Made by a program: the position numbers and the translations under genes. From a virus: 41,983 bases of DNA. Shown one piece after another: positions 33,446 through 41,743 of the stretch. The notes under the pieces were generated by a model, which ran no database searches, was not told the DNA's origin, and worked only from the letters and a program-made list of their open reading frames with translations. The first letter of the stretch is position 1, and each line of letters begins with the position of its first letter. The DNA lies in IMG/VR virus record IMGVR_UViG_3300032326_000293, positions 1 through 41,983 of that record. The stretch is one strand, 5' to 3'.

Positions 33446-34414
33446 ATGAGCATAGTTGAATCTACACTGCAAGCACACCTACCTGCGTTAAAGCGCAACA
33501 CCAATGGTTGGCTGACCATGAACTGCCCAGTGTGTGTTCAAAACGGACAGCCTCGTCCGGATACCAAACATCGCGGTGGTATCAAATTCGAACAGGACCG
33601 TGTAGGATATCATTGCTTTAACTGTGGATATACTACGGGCTGGCGCCCAGGTCAGCGTTTAGGCATCAAGCTGATCAAGTTCATGCGAGCCATTGGAGTT
33701 GACGAAGGTGAGATTCAGCGTTTAAAAATACAACTATGGGACCAAGTAGTTGAAGACGATGAAAACACAGTACACGAACCATTTAAAAAGCCTGATTGGC
33801 CCGAGATTGAGTTTCCGTGGGAAATACAAGACATCACATTAGAAGCAGCCGAATACCTAGACAAAAGAAAAGTGCTTGAACTAACTGATTGGCTTACAAG
33901 TCCCAGTAGTGTACAAGGCATGAACAATCGTGCTATACTTCCATTCTTTGATGATGGCAAGTTAGTAGGCTACAATGCACGTTGGATTGGTGAAGTGCCC
34001 AAGGGCATGGCCAAGATCATTGCAAGCCGGCCGGCAAGTTTTGTTTTTAACTTAGACAAGCAAAGTCAGGCAAGAAAGTACACATTGGTAGTTGAAGGCG
34101 AATATGATGCACTAAGTCTAGATGGTGTTGCTATCATGACCAATACTATCAGCCCCGAACAAGCAAAGATAATCGAAGACATTGATAACGAACCAGTCGT
34201 GCTGCCTGATCGAGATAGGGCAGGGTTACAGTTGGCCATGCAAGCAGCCGAGCTAGGATGGAGTGTGAGTTTTCCAGAATGGCCAGATGGCATTAAGGAT
34301 GCCAATGACGCAGTACAACATTTTGGGCGAGTTGCTACCTTACAAAGTGTAATATCGGCGATTGAGACCAGCCCCTTAAAGATTAAATTAATAGCAAGGC
34401 GGTGGTGTGTATAA
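33446..34414 (+). CDS. gp61: DNA primase, gp61-like
   Basis: The 322-residue product has a zinc site C27-x2-C30 with C57-x2-C60 (CPVC and CFNC). A Toprim domain follows with LVVEGEYDAL (E217) and VLPDRDRAG (D255, D257). This is the layout of T4 gp61, which makes RNA primers on the lagging strand with the gp41 helicase. There is no ribosome site before the ATG; the mRNA is predicted to be leaderless or nearly so. The primase-helicase pair gp61, small gene, gp41 is tightly coupled. Confidence 0.92.
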   Translation: MSIVESTLQAHLPALKRNTNGWLTMNCPVCVQNGQPRPDTKHRGGIKFEQDRVGYHCFNCGYTTGWRPGQRLGIKLIKFMRAIGVDEGEIQRLKIQLWDQVVEDDENTVHEPFKKPDWPEIEFPWEIQDITLEAAEYLDKRKVLELTDWLTSPSSVQGMNNRAILPFFDDGKLVGYNARWIGEVPKGMAKIIASRPASFVFNLDKQSQARKYTLVVEGEYDALSLDGVAIMTNTISPEQAKIIEDIDNEPVVLPDRDRAGLQLAMQAAELGWSVSFPEWPDGIKDANDAVQHFGRVATLQSVISAIETSPLKIKLIARRWCV

Positions 34415-34604
34415 AGTAAAAATAACGTGGAAGCTGGGTCAGGACACAACTGAATGGTGGAATCAAGTTTGCATTTGGGCAATAGAAGAATTTGGACTAC
34501 CTGGCGACAAATATAAAACAGTACTAACAGAAGACTATATGATATTCGATTTTGAAGAACAAGAAAACGCCGCGCTTATGGCCTTGCGATGGGGGAATAA
34601 TTAA
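34407..34604 (+). CDS. Small conserved-type protein between primase and helicase
   Basis: The 65-residue product reads MYKVKITWKLGQDTTEWWNQ at its start, then FGLPGDKYKT and a FDFEEQENAALMALRW end. It starts at GTG 34407, eight bases inside gp61, and its stop overlaps the gp41 start (TAATG). Such genes are found between gp61 and gp41 in marine T4-like phages, from memory. It may help the primosome, but this is inferred from place only. Confidence 0.75.
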   Translation: MYKVKITWKLGQDTTEWWNQVCIWAIEEFGLPGDKYKTVLTEDYMIFDFEEQENAALMALRWGNN

Positions 34605-36085
34605 TGGCAGATGATGTAAAAGAATATGGCTATGAACTACAAAAACTATTTTTGGACTTCTTAGTCAGCAACAGAGACTTAGCGGCACGTTGCCAAAACG
34701 TACTAGATCCAGAACACTTTGATCGTAGGTTAAGAAGTGCGGCTGAGTTTATCAAGAACTATGTAAATGAACATGGCAACATTCCAGACATTACACAAGT
34801 AAAGGCAACAACAAACACAGAGCTTTCACATCTTGAAACACAGGCAATTGAACACAGTGCTTGGTTCTTGACTGAGTTTGAGGGATTTGCAAGACACAAA
34901 GCACTAGAGAAGGCTATCCTTCAAAGTGCTGACATGCTAGACAAAAGTCATTATGGCGCAGTTGAAAAGCTAATCAAAGACGCGGTGCAAGTTGGCTTAC
35001 CAAAGACATTTGGTACAGACTACTTTGCTGATCCAAGCGGTCGACTCAACGCACTAAAAAATAATAACGGCCAATTAACAACAGGGTGGAAGGCACTTGA
35101 CGATAAGTTGTACGGTGGCTTCAATCGAGGAGAACTAAACATCTTTGCAGGTGCGTCGGGTGCAGGTAAGAGTTTGTTCTTGCAAAACTTGGCGCTTAAT
35201 TGGTCAATGGCTGGACTGAATACAGTTTACTTTAGTCTTGAATTGAGCGAAGGCCTGTGCGCTATGCGTATGGATGCTATGTTAACAGACACACCTACTA
35301 GGGAAGTGTTTAAGCGACTTGAGGATGTGGATCTTAAAGTTCGTATGAATGGTAAGAAGGCAGGCGTACTGCAAATTGTACAATTGACAAACGGCATTAC
35401 CGCAAACGATATCTTATCTTGGGTACGTGAATTCCAGACACAGCGTAAGATTAAAGTTGATGCCATCTTGGTCGACTACTTGGACTTGATGATGCCAGCA
35501 AGTCAAAAGATCAGTGTCAGTGACATGTTTGTTAAGGACAAGTTAGTAGCCGAGGAGTTGCGTAACTTGGTTGTTAGTGAACAGCTATTGTTGGCAACAG
35601 CTTCGCAGTTGAATCGTAGTGCTGTTGAAAGCGTGGAATTTGACCACTCAATGATTGCTGGTGGTTTGAGTAAGATTCAAACAGCCGATAACGTGTTTGG
35701 TATCTTCAGTACTCCTACCATGCGTGAACGTTGCATGGTACAGTTACAGTTTATGAAGACACGCTCTTCAGGCGCAGTTGGACAAAAGATTGACCTGAGC
35801 TTTAATCCCGACACATTACGCATTAGTGATCAAGACGGGGATCAAGCCAGCGGAACTACTAGGCCAAATGATGTGTACGATAAACTAAAGCGTAACACAA
35901 TGGGCACACCAATTGATACAAGTAGTGCGCCAACTTCGACTAAATGGGAAAAGCCTCAGGCCAAAGAAGGGTTTGATATCACAAAGCCAAACTCTGGCTT
36001 ACCCACAACAAAGCCCTTAACTGCACCAGTTGCTAGCAATGCTAACCGAGATGCACTAAGGGCTATTGTGAGTCGTGAAATTTGA
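34604..36085 (+). CDS. gp41: Replicative helicase, gp41-like (DnaB family)
   Basis: The 493-residue product has an N-terminal helical domain (1-130) and a RecA-like core. The core has Walker A GASGAGKS (183-190), FSLELSEG (H1a region), ILVDYLDLM (Walker B) and ATASQLNRSA. T4 gp41 forms a hexamer on the lagging strand with gp61. The C-terminal 75 residues are Pro/Thr/Lys-rich and probably flexible. It ends exactly one base before the stop of a converging minus-strand gene, with no terminator between. Confidence 0.93.
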   Translation: MADDVKEYGYELQKLFLDFLVSNRDLAARCQNVLDPEHFDRRLRSAAEFIKNYVNEHGNIPDITQVKATTNTELSHLETQAIEHSAWFLTEFEGFARHKALEKAILQSADMLDKSHYGAVEKLIKDAVQVGLPKTFGTDYFADPSGRLNALKNNNGQLTTGWKALDDKLYGGFNRGELNIFAGASGAGKSLFLQNLALNWSMAGLNTVYFSLELSEGLCAMRMDAMLTDTPTREVFKRLEDVDLKVRMNGKKAGVLQIVQLTNGITANDILSWVREFQTQRKIKVDAILVDYLDLMMPASQKISVSDMFVKDKLVAEELRNLVVSEQLLLATASQLNRSAVESVEFDHSMIAGGLSKIQTADNVFGIFSTPTMRERCMVQLQFMKTRSSGAVGQKIDLSFNPDTLRISDQDGDQASGTTRPNDVYDKLKRNTMGTPIDTSSAPTSTKWEKPQAKEGFDITKPNSGLPTTKPLTAPVASNANRDALRAIVSREI

Positions 36086-36526
36086 TTATTTTAAATCGCG
36101 GTCGTCTTTTGGTAGCTCTAATGGCTCTTCAAAATCTTCGGGGCCAATTTCTGGATTGTACTCGTTGCCTTCCGAGTCATCACCATCTTGTTCGGCATTG
36201 TAATCTTTAATGTCAGAACGTAAACGAGCAATTAATGAACTATCGCTTGCAACAATATCAGCCATGCTAATAAATGCAGAAGTAATCAACTGTGATTCTG
36301 CAAAGGTTACAGGCTGGCCGCTTACCATTTTGTTTAAAACTTGCATAAAACGGCTTTGCATATCGCCGCTTACCAATGGACGCAATGCAATTTTCAAACG
36401 ACTTAGTTCGCTGTCGGTAATTTCATGGTCAGGTTCGTGTGTATCGGTACTAGTATCGTACTCGCTTAGTTGCTGTAACTTATTGGCCAAGTCTCTAAGG
36501 TCTTGTGCGCTTGGTGAAAGTTGCAT
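36086..36526 (-). CDS. Hypothetical acidic protein, probably late
   Basis: The 146-residue product has a helical core and an acidic C-terminus rich in Glu, Asp and Pro (EPLELPKDD). AGGAGA lies about ten bases before its ATG, and it is read from the left arm of a palindromic late promoter. It converges directly on gp41. The late promoter suggests a virion or assembly function. The family is not recognised. Confidence 0.7.
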   Translation of the reverse strand: MQLSPSAQDLRDLANKLQQLSEYDTSTDTHEPDHEITDSELSRLKIALRPLVSGDMQSRFMQVLNKMVSGQPVTFAESQLITSAFISMADIVASDSSLIARLRSDIKDYNAEQDGDDSEGNEYNPEIGPEDFEEPLELPKDDRDLK

Positions 36527-36548
36527 TTTTAGTGTCTCCTATTAACTT

Positions 36549-36562
36549 TATTTAGCTAAATA
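36549..36562. promoter_or_regulatory. Palindromic divergent late promoter
   Basis: TATTTAGCTAAATA is a perfect 14-base palindrome containing one CTAAATA on each strand, back to back. The minus arm predicts a start at 36543 and a 16-base leader with AGGAGA. The plus arm predicts a start at 36568, three bases before ATG 36571. Confidence 0.75.
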
Positions 36563-36570
36563 TATTAATC

Positions 36571-36822
36571 ATGCGTAAACAAACTCGTAGCATTTTAGAA
36601 GAAATTACAGGCCTAGTACCACAACAAGATAAGCATTTGCTTGTTGAGGGACTAGCAACACAGGCCATTGCCCGTGTTATTAATCTTGTGGAAATTATAC
36701 AAACTAACTATCCACCGCATCAAGCTGAAGAGCTGGTGCGTAGACTACAACTTGCCATTAAAAACGGTGATCCAGCTAAATTTGCCCGAGGAGTAAGAGC
36801 AATTAAGGAAAATGAGCAATGA
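36571..36822 (+). CDS. Small hypothetical protein, probably late
   Basis: The 83-residue product is helical (RSILEEITGLV, QAIARVINLVEIIQ, RRLQLAIKNGD). It starts three bases after the predicted late start site and has no ribosome site. Its stop overlaps the next gene (ATGA). It heads a coupled chain of four genes up to 39190 or beyond. The family is not recognised. Confidence 0.7.
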   Translation: MRKQTRSILEEITGLVPQQDKHLLVEGLATQAIARVINLVEIIQTNYPPHQAEELVRRLQLAIKNGDPAKFARGVRAIKENEQ

Positions 36823-38003
36823 AAGTAAATGACCTGCAACGTCAATTAGATGAGGGATTTTTAGATAATTTGGTTTCTAAGATACAAAGTATGGCTGGCG
36901 GTGACGGCCCAACTGGTATTATTCGGGCCTTACGTGGTAGTAATGCAGCCTTGCGTAAGTTTGCAGATGCTATTGCTAATGCTACTCGTCCAAGAGTTTC
37001 ACAACGTCTAGGAAATCAGTTAAGACAAATCAATGACGGTACAGTTCCATTACCTGTGAAAATGATATATCAGCAAACATTGGCCGCTGCCGATAAAATC
37101 GCAGCCGCTGATCAAATGCAAGTTGATATTGCACAAGTTGGCCCAACAATTAAATCTAATCGTGCTGATATTGAACGACTGGTTATGTCAAGTAACGTTG
37201 GCGCCAACGATAGAATTAGATTGTTGTTTGATGCAATCCTTGGAGGCACTGGTACAGCTTCAATTGGCATGGAAGTAGAACCTGCACTTTCTGCAATTGC
37301 AATGATTGTTGCTGCCACAGTTGTCTTTATTCAGACACAACAAGAGGACAGCGACAATACTGAAGTAGACCCAAATGCTCTTGAAGCATTTAAGTCAGCC
37401 AGTGTCGCAATTAACAAAATTTTATTTGTTCAAAATAGTCCTGACCTACAAACCATAGAACCAAACAATGAACTAAAAGACAATTTAGAAGAACTTGTTA
37501 CTATTAATATGTTAACTGGCCAAACAGGAATTCAAAAACGTTATTTGAATCTTGATACAGAACAACTACGAGCAGTATTAGCAAGCGTACCGCAATTGGT
37601 TAACCCTGCAGCCTTGACAAGATTGTTATCAAGCCATTCGGCAACAATAGATCCAGCAGCCGTCAGTGCAGTTGTTGCAAAGGTTGAACCTTTAATCCAA
37701 GCACAATTTAAAGCATGGTTAGAAATTGCAGTTACTGATCAACCACCAAGAGCAAAGTCATTTGACATTTACAAGCAATGGGCTAAGACAGTTTATGATT
37801 CAGTTGATCGCCTGGATTTTGAAGCCAAGCCAGCCGCGGCCGCGCAAGCTGAAAACAATCCAGAATTTAAAGCATTAGAAGATTCACACACTGCTGGCGA
37901 AGAAGCAGTACGCAGAGCATTAGAAGCCAATCCAGGACTGTCGGGCCCAGAGATGAAGCGAATTTATGATGCGGCTCGAGAAGCATACGATAAAACAAAA
38001 TGA
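36819..38003 (+). CDS. Hypothetical protein with one hydrophobic segment
   Basis: The 394-residue product is Ala-rich and largely helical. A hydrophobic stretch ALSAIAMIVAATVVFIQ (about residues 154-170) could cross a membrane or be buried. The C-terminus has a repeated Ala/Glu helical pattern. It is coupled on both sides by ATGA overlaps. A late virion or ejected protein is possible, since membrane-active internal proteins occur in such operons, but no family is recognised. Confidence 0.7.
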   Translation: MKVNDLQRQLDEGFLDNLVSKIQSMAGGDGPTGIIRALRGSNAALRKFADAIANATRPRVSQRLGNQLRQINDGTVPLPVKMIYQQTLAAADKIAAADQMQVDIAQVGPTIKSNRADIERLVMSSNVGANDRIRLLFDAILGGTGTASIGMEVEPALSAIAMIVAATVVFIQTQQEDSDNTEVDPNALEAFKSASVAINKILFVQNSPDLQTIEPNNELKDNLEELVTINMLTGQTGIQKRYLNLDTEQLRAVLASVPQLVNPAALTRLLSSHSATIDPAAVSAVVAKVEPLIQAQFKAWLEIAVTDQPPRAKSFDIYKQWAKTVYDSVDRLDFEAKPAAAAQAENNPEFKALEDSHTAGEEAVRRALEANPGLSGPEMKRIYDAAREAYDKTK

Positions 38004-39190
38004 AAATATTTGAAGTAACACAAAATCACAAGCGTAAGCTCACTGAAGCTAAAGCTCGTATTGATCATCCTGAAGATATCATGTTTGATGAAAACGGTGT
38101 TGAAGGAGCGCAACGTGCATTATCTGCACTAATGCATGCGGCCGAATCACATGCTGAAATAACAAGTATCAAGTGGGACGGTAGTCCAGCAGTTATCTTT
38201 GGCTGGTTAGACAAGACTACATTTATTGTAACAGACAAAGCTGGTATTGGTGCAAAGAAGTATGATGGCCGACCAACCAACGCCAATGATGTGGCTGCAA
38301 TGATTTACAATCGCAAGCCTGATAGTCCTGGTCGTGCTGAATATGCCGCACACTTTGGCGGCTTGTATGATCTATTAAAACGTGCTACCCCTGTAAAGAC
38401 AGTGGGCAAAATGTTTCAAGGCGACATGCTATGGATGAAAGCACAAGACTTGGATATTGACGATGAGAACGTAAACTTCCAACCAAATAAAATACCATAT
38501 CACATTGACAAGACAAGCGAGATTGGTAAAAAGATTGTTCGTAGCCGTGCTGGCATTGCAGTACATGGCATGTATGAATCAGCCGATGAAGCCAGTTCGC
38601 CAACAGCAGAGCCGACACCAACAACACCAGACGCAGTTGGCATTAAGTCTGTACCGGGCTTGGTAGTATTTGGTCCGTCTACCAATTTAACACAAGAACA
38701 CAAAATCAACTTACCAGCAGCCGACATTAAAAAGGTGCAGGCACTTATCAACAGTCCAGCTGCCTCAAAGATTGATGATATGTTAGATCCGTATACCATT
38801 GGCGCATTGAAGATTTCAAACTTACCAGAAATATTCAAGAGCTTTGTTAACTTTAAAGCACGTAGCGGACAAGAAATTACAAATGGTAAAGCAGTAGCCA
38901 ACGAGTTTATGACCTGGTTAAAGGGTCCAAGCGGATTGTCTGCCAACAAGCAAGCCAATATTGAAGCGCATATCAAGCAGTTTAAAGCACCGTTCCAAAC
39001 AGCTTGGGATATTATTGCTGGTATGACAGTTATCAAACACAAAATTAAAGCTCAGTTAGACAAACATGTTGCCGCAGATGTCAGTAGTATACAAACAGCT
39101 TCGGGCCACGAAGGCTTTGTTTCAGCTACACCACATGGCAAGATTAAAATAGTTAATCGCCCTGAGTTTATGAAAGACAAGGACAAGTAA
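38000..39190 (+). CDS. Putative nucleotidyltransferase (DNA/RNA ligase-like motifs)
   Basis: The 396-residue product shows ligase-like motifs in order: K58-W-D-G61-SPAV (motif I KxDG), MFQGDMLW (139-146, motif III-like), HEGFVS (370-375, motif IV-like EGxV) and KIKIVNR (381-387, motif V-like). A Pro/Thr-rich loop lies near residues 195-212. Spacing between motifs III and IV is larger than in compact ligases. If real, it would use ATP or another nucleotide to modify a nucleic-acid end or protein. I recall a phage family of unknown function (DUF6267) with a similar start. The late, coupled setting is unusual for a ligase. Confidence 0.55.
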   Translation: MKIFEVTQNHKRKLTEAKARIDHPEDIMFDENGVEGAQRALSALMHAAESHAEITSIKWDGSPAVIFGWLDKTTFIVTDKAGIGAKKYDGRPTNANDVAAMIYNRKPDSPGRAEYAAHFGGLYDLLKRATPVKTVGKMFQGDMLWMKAQDLDIDDENVNFQPNKIPYHIDKTSEIGKKIVRSRAGIAVHGMYESADEASSPTAEPTPTTPDAVGIKSVPGLVVFGPSTNLTQEHKINLPAADIKKVQALINSPAASKIDDMLDPYTIGALKISNLPEIFKSFVNFKARSGQEITNGKAVANEFMTWLKGPSGLSANKQANIEAHIKQFKAPFQTAWDIIAGMTVIKHKIKAQLDKHVAADVSSIQTASGHEGFVSATPHGKIKIVNRPEFMKDKDK

Positions 39191-39191
39191 A

Positions 39192-39968
39192 ATGGAAGAC
39201 AACCAAGACAACAGCTTTAGCTTTATCCTTGAAAACTGCAACGAAAGTAAAATGTTTCGTAATGCACATCTTAATCAGCTAACACTTCGTGACACAGTTG
39301 ACAGTGTGTTTTTAAACATGCTTACCTTGTATATGTTAAGCAAGGAATTTGAAACAGCACCCTTTGCCAAAGACTATGCAGGACGTACTCTAGCGTTTGG
39401 TAATTTTACAGCGCCTAGAATTTCAGGCACAGACTTATATCAAGGTTTGCATATCTTGTTAAATCCAGCAGGCCCTGCTGGTCAACAGCTAAAAGCACAA
39501 GCTCAGAACTTAGTATTAGCCAAACAGCTTCGAACCAATGGTAAATTAGTAAAACAGTTCCTGAGTGGAATTGAAAACGGCACATTAGATAGAGTAACGG
39601 CTATTAGAATAATGTACAGATTAGAAGGTCAAATGAATATTGACGTCAGCAACTACAAAAGTTTACGCAGATTGATCACTGATTGGGAAAACCTTTCAAC
39701 CCAACAGCGAGAACTATGTGCAACACGACTGCTACAGTATTATCGCCTAAGAGGTAAACGCAGTGAGTTATTACCAGTACTGGATGTATTGACTAGAAAC
39801 AAAGGTTATGAGATCACTGGTGTAGCCAATGCAGAACTTGCTGCCTTGGGTGCTGGTGCAATTGCTGGTTCTCGCTCAAGTGATAGCTTCTTGAAAGGTG
39901 TAGCCACAGTGGGTGCCGCTGGCCTAACCGGGTACGCACTTGGTCGTGCAATACACTCAATAAGATAA
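39192..39968 (+). CDS. Hypothetical protein with glycine-rich hydrophobic tail
   Basis: The 258-residue product is helical and basic in the middle. Its C-terminus has LAALGAGAIAGS and VATVGAAGLTGYALGRAI, Gly/Ala-rich hydrophobic stretches that could insert into a membrane or pack in a head. AAGGA lies before the ATG, one base after the previous stop. The family is not recognised. Confidence 0.7.
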   Translation: MEDNQDNSFSFILENCNESKMFRNAHLNQLTLRDTVDSVFLNMLTLYMLSKEFETAPFAKDYAGRTLAFGNFTAPRISGTDLYQGLHILLNPAGPAGQQLKAQAQNLVLAKQLRTNGKLVKQFLSGIENGTLDRVTAIRIMYRLEGQMNIDVSNYKSLRRLITDWENLSTQQRELCATRLLQYYRLRGKRSELLPVLDVLTRNKGYEITGVANAELAALGAGAIAGSRSSDSFLKGVATVGAAGLTGYALGRAIHSIR

Positions 39969-40397
39969 ATGCAAAAAAGAGAAGATAAAAAATCCTGGAT
40001 GGTTCCCGGGGCACACATGGGTGCTGACCCAGAATTTTTTACGGCTTGGACACTTTACGATATTGGACCATCGTGCAATGACAGTCGCAGTAACTTGGCC
40101 ACATTGATGAATATCATTGCCAGCCGTGGACAGCCGTTACTGGCTGGGGTAGAGTGTATTGATCAGCAAGATGTTACCAATGGGTTATTTGGCGAGAACA
40201 TCAAAGGTGTACACCGTGTTTGGTGTTTAAAATGGATTGCTGAACGTGTAGGGCAAATGACCGAAGAAACACTTACAACTGATTCAAATGGCAATACTGC
40301 AATTACAGGTTTGTCTGAAACAGCCAACTTAGATGGTAGACTTATCACATCCGGACCCGATACAAATACGTTTTACATCCGCCACGATTCTTTCTAA
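39969..40397 (+). CDS. Hypothetical protein
   Basis: The 142-residue product begins with charged residues, then a compact mixed region with SWMVPGAHMGADPEFF and FGENIKGVHRVWCLKWIAERVG. It starts directly after the previous stop without a ribosome site, so re-initiation is expected. The C-terminus ends DTNTFYIRHDSF. It may be a small virion protein. The family is not recognised. Confidence 0.65.
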   Translation: MQKREDKKSWMVPGAHMGADPEFFTAWTLYDIGPSCNDSRSNLATLMNIIASRGQPLLAGVECIDQQDVTNGLFGENIKGVHRVWCLKWIAERVGQMTEETLTTDSNGNTAITGLSETANLDGRLITSGPDTNTFYIRHDSF

Positions 40398-40402
40398 GTG
40401 GG

Positions 40403-40409
40403 CTAAATA
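40403..40409 (+). promoter_or_regulatory. Late promoter (CTAAATA) before the holin-like gene
   Basis: The motif predicts a start at 40415 and an unusually long leader of about 105 bases to ATG 40520. A terminator-like hairpin lies in that leader. Confidence 0.6.
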
Positions 40410-40464
40410 TAACTAGATAAACAACCGGTATTATTTAAACTCACCCTGGCTCATTTTTACTCAT

Positions 40465-40504
40465 AACTTTGCTTGCAGACTCGAGTCTAGCAGGAAGTTT
40501 TTTT
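40465..40504 (+). terminator. Terminator-like or attenuator hairpin in the leader
   Basis: The perfect palindrome AGACTCGAGTCT (40477-40488) is extended by GC pairs and, with gaps, by AACTT (40465-40469) with AAGTT (40495-40499), then a run of seven T. It follows the late promoter by about 60 bases, so it may reduce expression of the gene behind it or end upstream transcripts. Confidence 0.5.
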
Positions 40505-40519
40505 ACGGAATTAGCCTAA

Positions 40520-40816
40520 ATGCCAGTTAATGGACCAATCACAGAGCAGACGAGTCTGGAGATGCACGTAGAGTTGTGTGCAGAAAGATATAAACGTTTA
40601 GAAGAAAAAATAGGATTTGTAGAATCCAGCTTAGAACGTATTCACTCAGATTTTGCTTCATTTAAAACAGATAATCAAAAAAATCTTAGCGAGATTAAGA
40701 ATTTATTAAGTACCGCTAAAGATGAAAAGTTTAAAATCATGGTCACAGCTACATCCACTATTGTGGTAGGCTTACTAGCAATGCTAGGTTACGTGCTTAC
40801 ACATTTACCAAAATAA
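40520..40816 (+). CDS. Small coiled-coil protein with C-terminal membrane segment (XhlA- or holin-like)
   Basis: The 98-residue product has a coiled coil (CAERYKRLEEKIGFVESSLERI and following, about residues 20-68). One membrane segment follows, IMVTATSTIVVGLLAMLGYVL (about 73-93), with a short basic end. This is the layout of XhlA-type lysis-associated proteins. No endolysin lies next to it, so lysis is only a possibility; membrane anchoring of a virion complex is another. The ATG lacks a good ribosome site (only GGAATT nearby). Confidence 0.6.
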   Translation: MPVNGPITEQTSLEMHVELCAERYKRLEEKIGFVESSLERIHSDFASFKTDNQKNLSEIKNLLSTAKDEKFKIMVTATSTIVVGLLAMLGYVLTHLPK

Positions 40817-40817
40817 T

Positions 40818-41093
40818 ATGCAAATAGTTGTTGAAGCTAAAATAGTATGGGGCCGTTCTGGGACACGAATTAAACGCAAAGTTCGCTGTACAGTTGGCCT
40901 TAAAAAGGGTAGAGTAGTTAGCTCAGCAAGTACTTGTAGCAAGCGTATCGACATCAAAAGAAGCATTAGATTCAAACGCTTAAAAAACAAATTCAAAAAG
41001 AGATTTATAGCCCGAGCCCGTAGAACCAAAAAGTTCAATCAGGTCAGCAAGCGCATGGCTAGAATGAACAAAATGAGTAAGCCAAAACACTAA
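40818..41093 (+). CDS. Small very basic protein
   Basis: The 91-residue product is very rich in Lys and Arg, with KVRCTVGLKKGRVVSSASTC early and RRTKKFNQVSKRMARMNKMSK at the end. It begins one base after the previous stop. A related small basic protein with a CTSGRRRGRVV phrase occurs, from memory, near head genes of marine T4-like phages. It may bind DNA in the head or the portal region. Its stop TAA overlaps the late promoter of the next gene. Confidence 0.7.
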   Translation: MQIVVEAKIVWGRSGTRIKRKVRCTVGLKKGRVVSSASTCSKRIDIKRSIRFKRLKNKFKKRFIARARRTKKFNQVSKRMARMNKMSKPKH

Positions 41094-41096
41094 ATA
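41090..41096 (+). promoter_or_regulatory. Late promoter (CTAAATA) for the gene at 41114
   Basis: The TAA inside the motif is the stop codon of the basic protein gene. The predicted start at 41102 gives a 12-base leader with CGGAGA. Confidence 0.65.
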
Positions 41097-41113
41097 AAGT
41101 ATCGGAGACCATT

Positions 41114-41743
41114 ATGAAATTTAATGACATTACAACAACAATTACCCCAGCACAAGCGGCTCGCCGTGCTTTGCGTAAGGAAAGCATTGACGTCAAGCCA
41201 CTAGGCGGACGTATGCTACGTGAACAGCTAGAGCGTGTGCAAGCTGAAATTGACACATTAGCCAGCCGTGGTGGCGCAGAATACACTCGTGCAATTTTGC
41301 AACGTGAAGTGTACGAAGAAATGGCCAATGTAGATCCAGTGCTATTTGAAGGCGAATTAGACGATACAGATTTAGACCAAGCTGAAGTTATTATTGCTGC
41401 TCGTTCAATGAACAAAGACTTCCAAGGCATGATCGAAGACGTGGCAGACATGTTAGGCAAAGACATGATTACTTTGGTTGATCAAATCAAAGCTCGTTTT
41501 GGTGACGCAACAGGTGAACAGTATGTTCAAACCGTCAAGGGCGCATTAGAAGAAGCTATTAACATGCTAATGCAAACTAAAGACACACTTGACTCTGCTA
41601 TTACTAGCCTAACAAGCCCCGGCGATGCACTGCCAGCCGCTGTTCCTGGTGAAGAAGCAGAGGGTGAAGCTCCAATTTTCCCAAGTAGCGCAGGCCCAGA
41701 AGAAGAACCAACTGGCAGGGAGATGAAGAGTGATATTGCTTGA
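41114..41743 (+). CDS. Hypothetical protein, probably structural
   Basis: The 209-residue product has a helical, charged N-terminal two thirds (LREQLERVQAEIDTLASRGG, MNKDFQGMIEDVADMLGKD). An acidic, Pro/Gly-rich disordered end follows (about residues 165-209). CGGAGA and a late promoter precede the ATG. The order basic protein then acidic helical protein recalls head-core genes of T4-like phages, but no homology is claimed. It overlaps the next frame by 14 bases. Confidence 0.75.
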   Translation: MKFNDITTTITPAQAARRALRKESIDVKPLGGRMLREQLERVQAEIDTLASRGGAEYTRAILQREVYEEMANVDPVLFEGELDDTDLDQAEVIIAARSMNKDFQGMIEDVADMLGKDMITLVDQIKARFGDATGEQYVQTVKGALEEAINMLMQTKDTLDSAITSLTSPGDALPAAVPGEEAEGEAPIFPSSAGPEEEPTGREMKSDIA

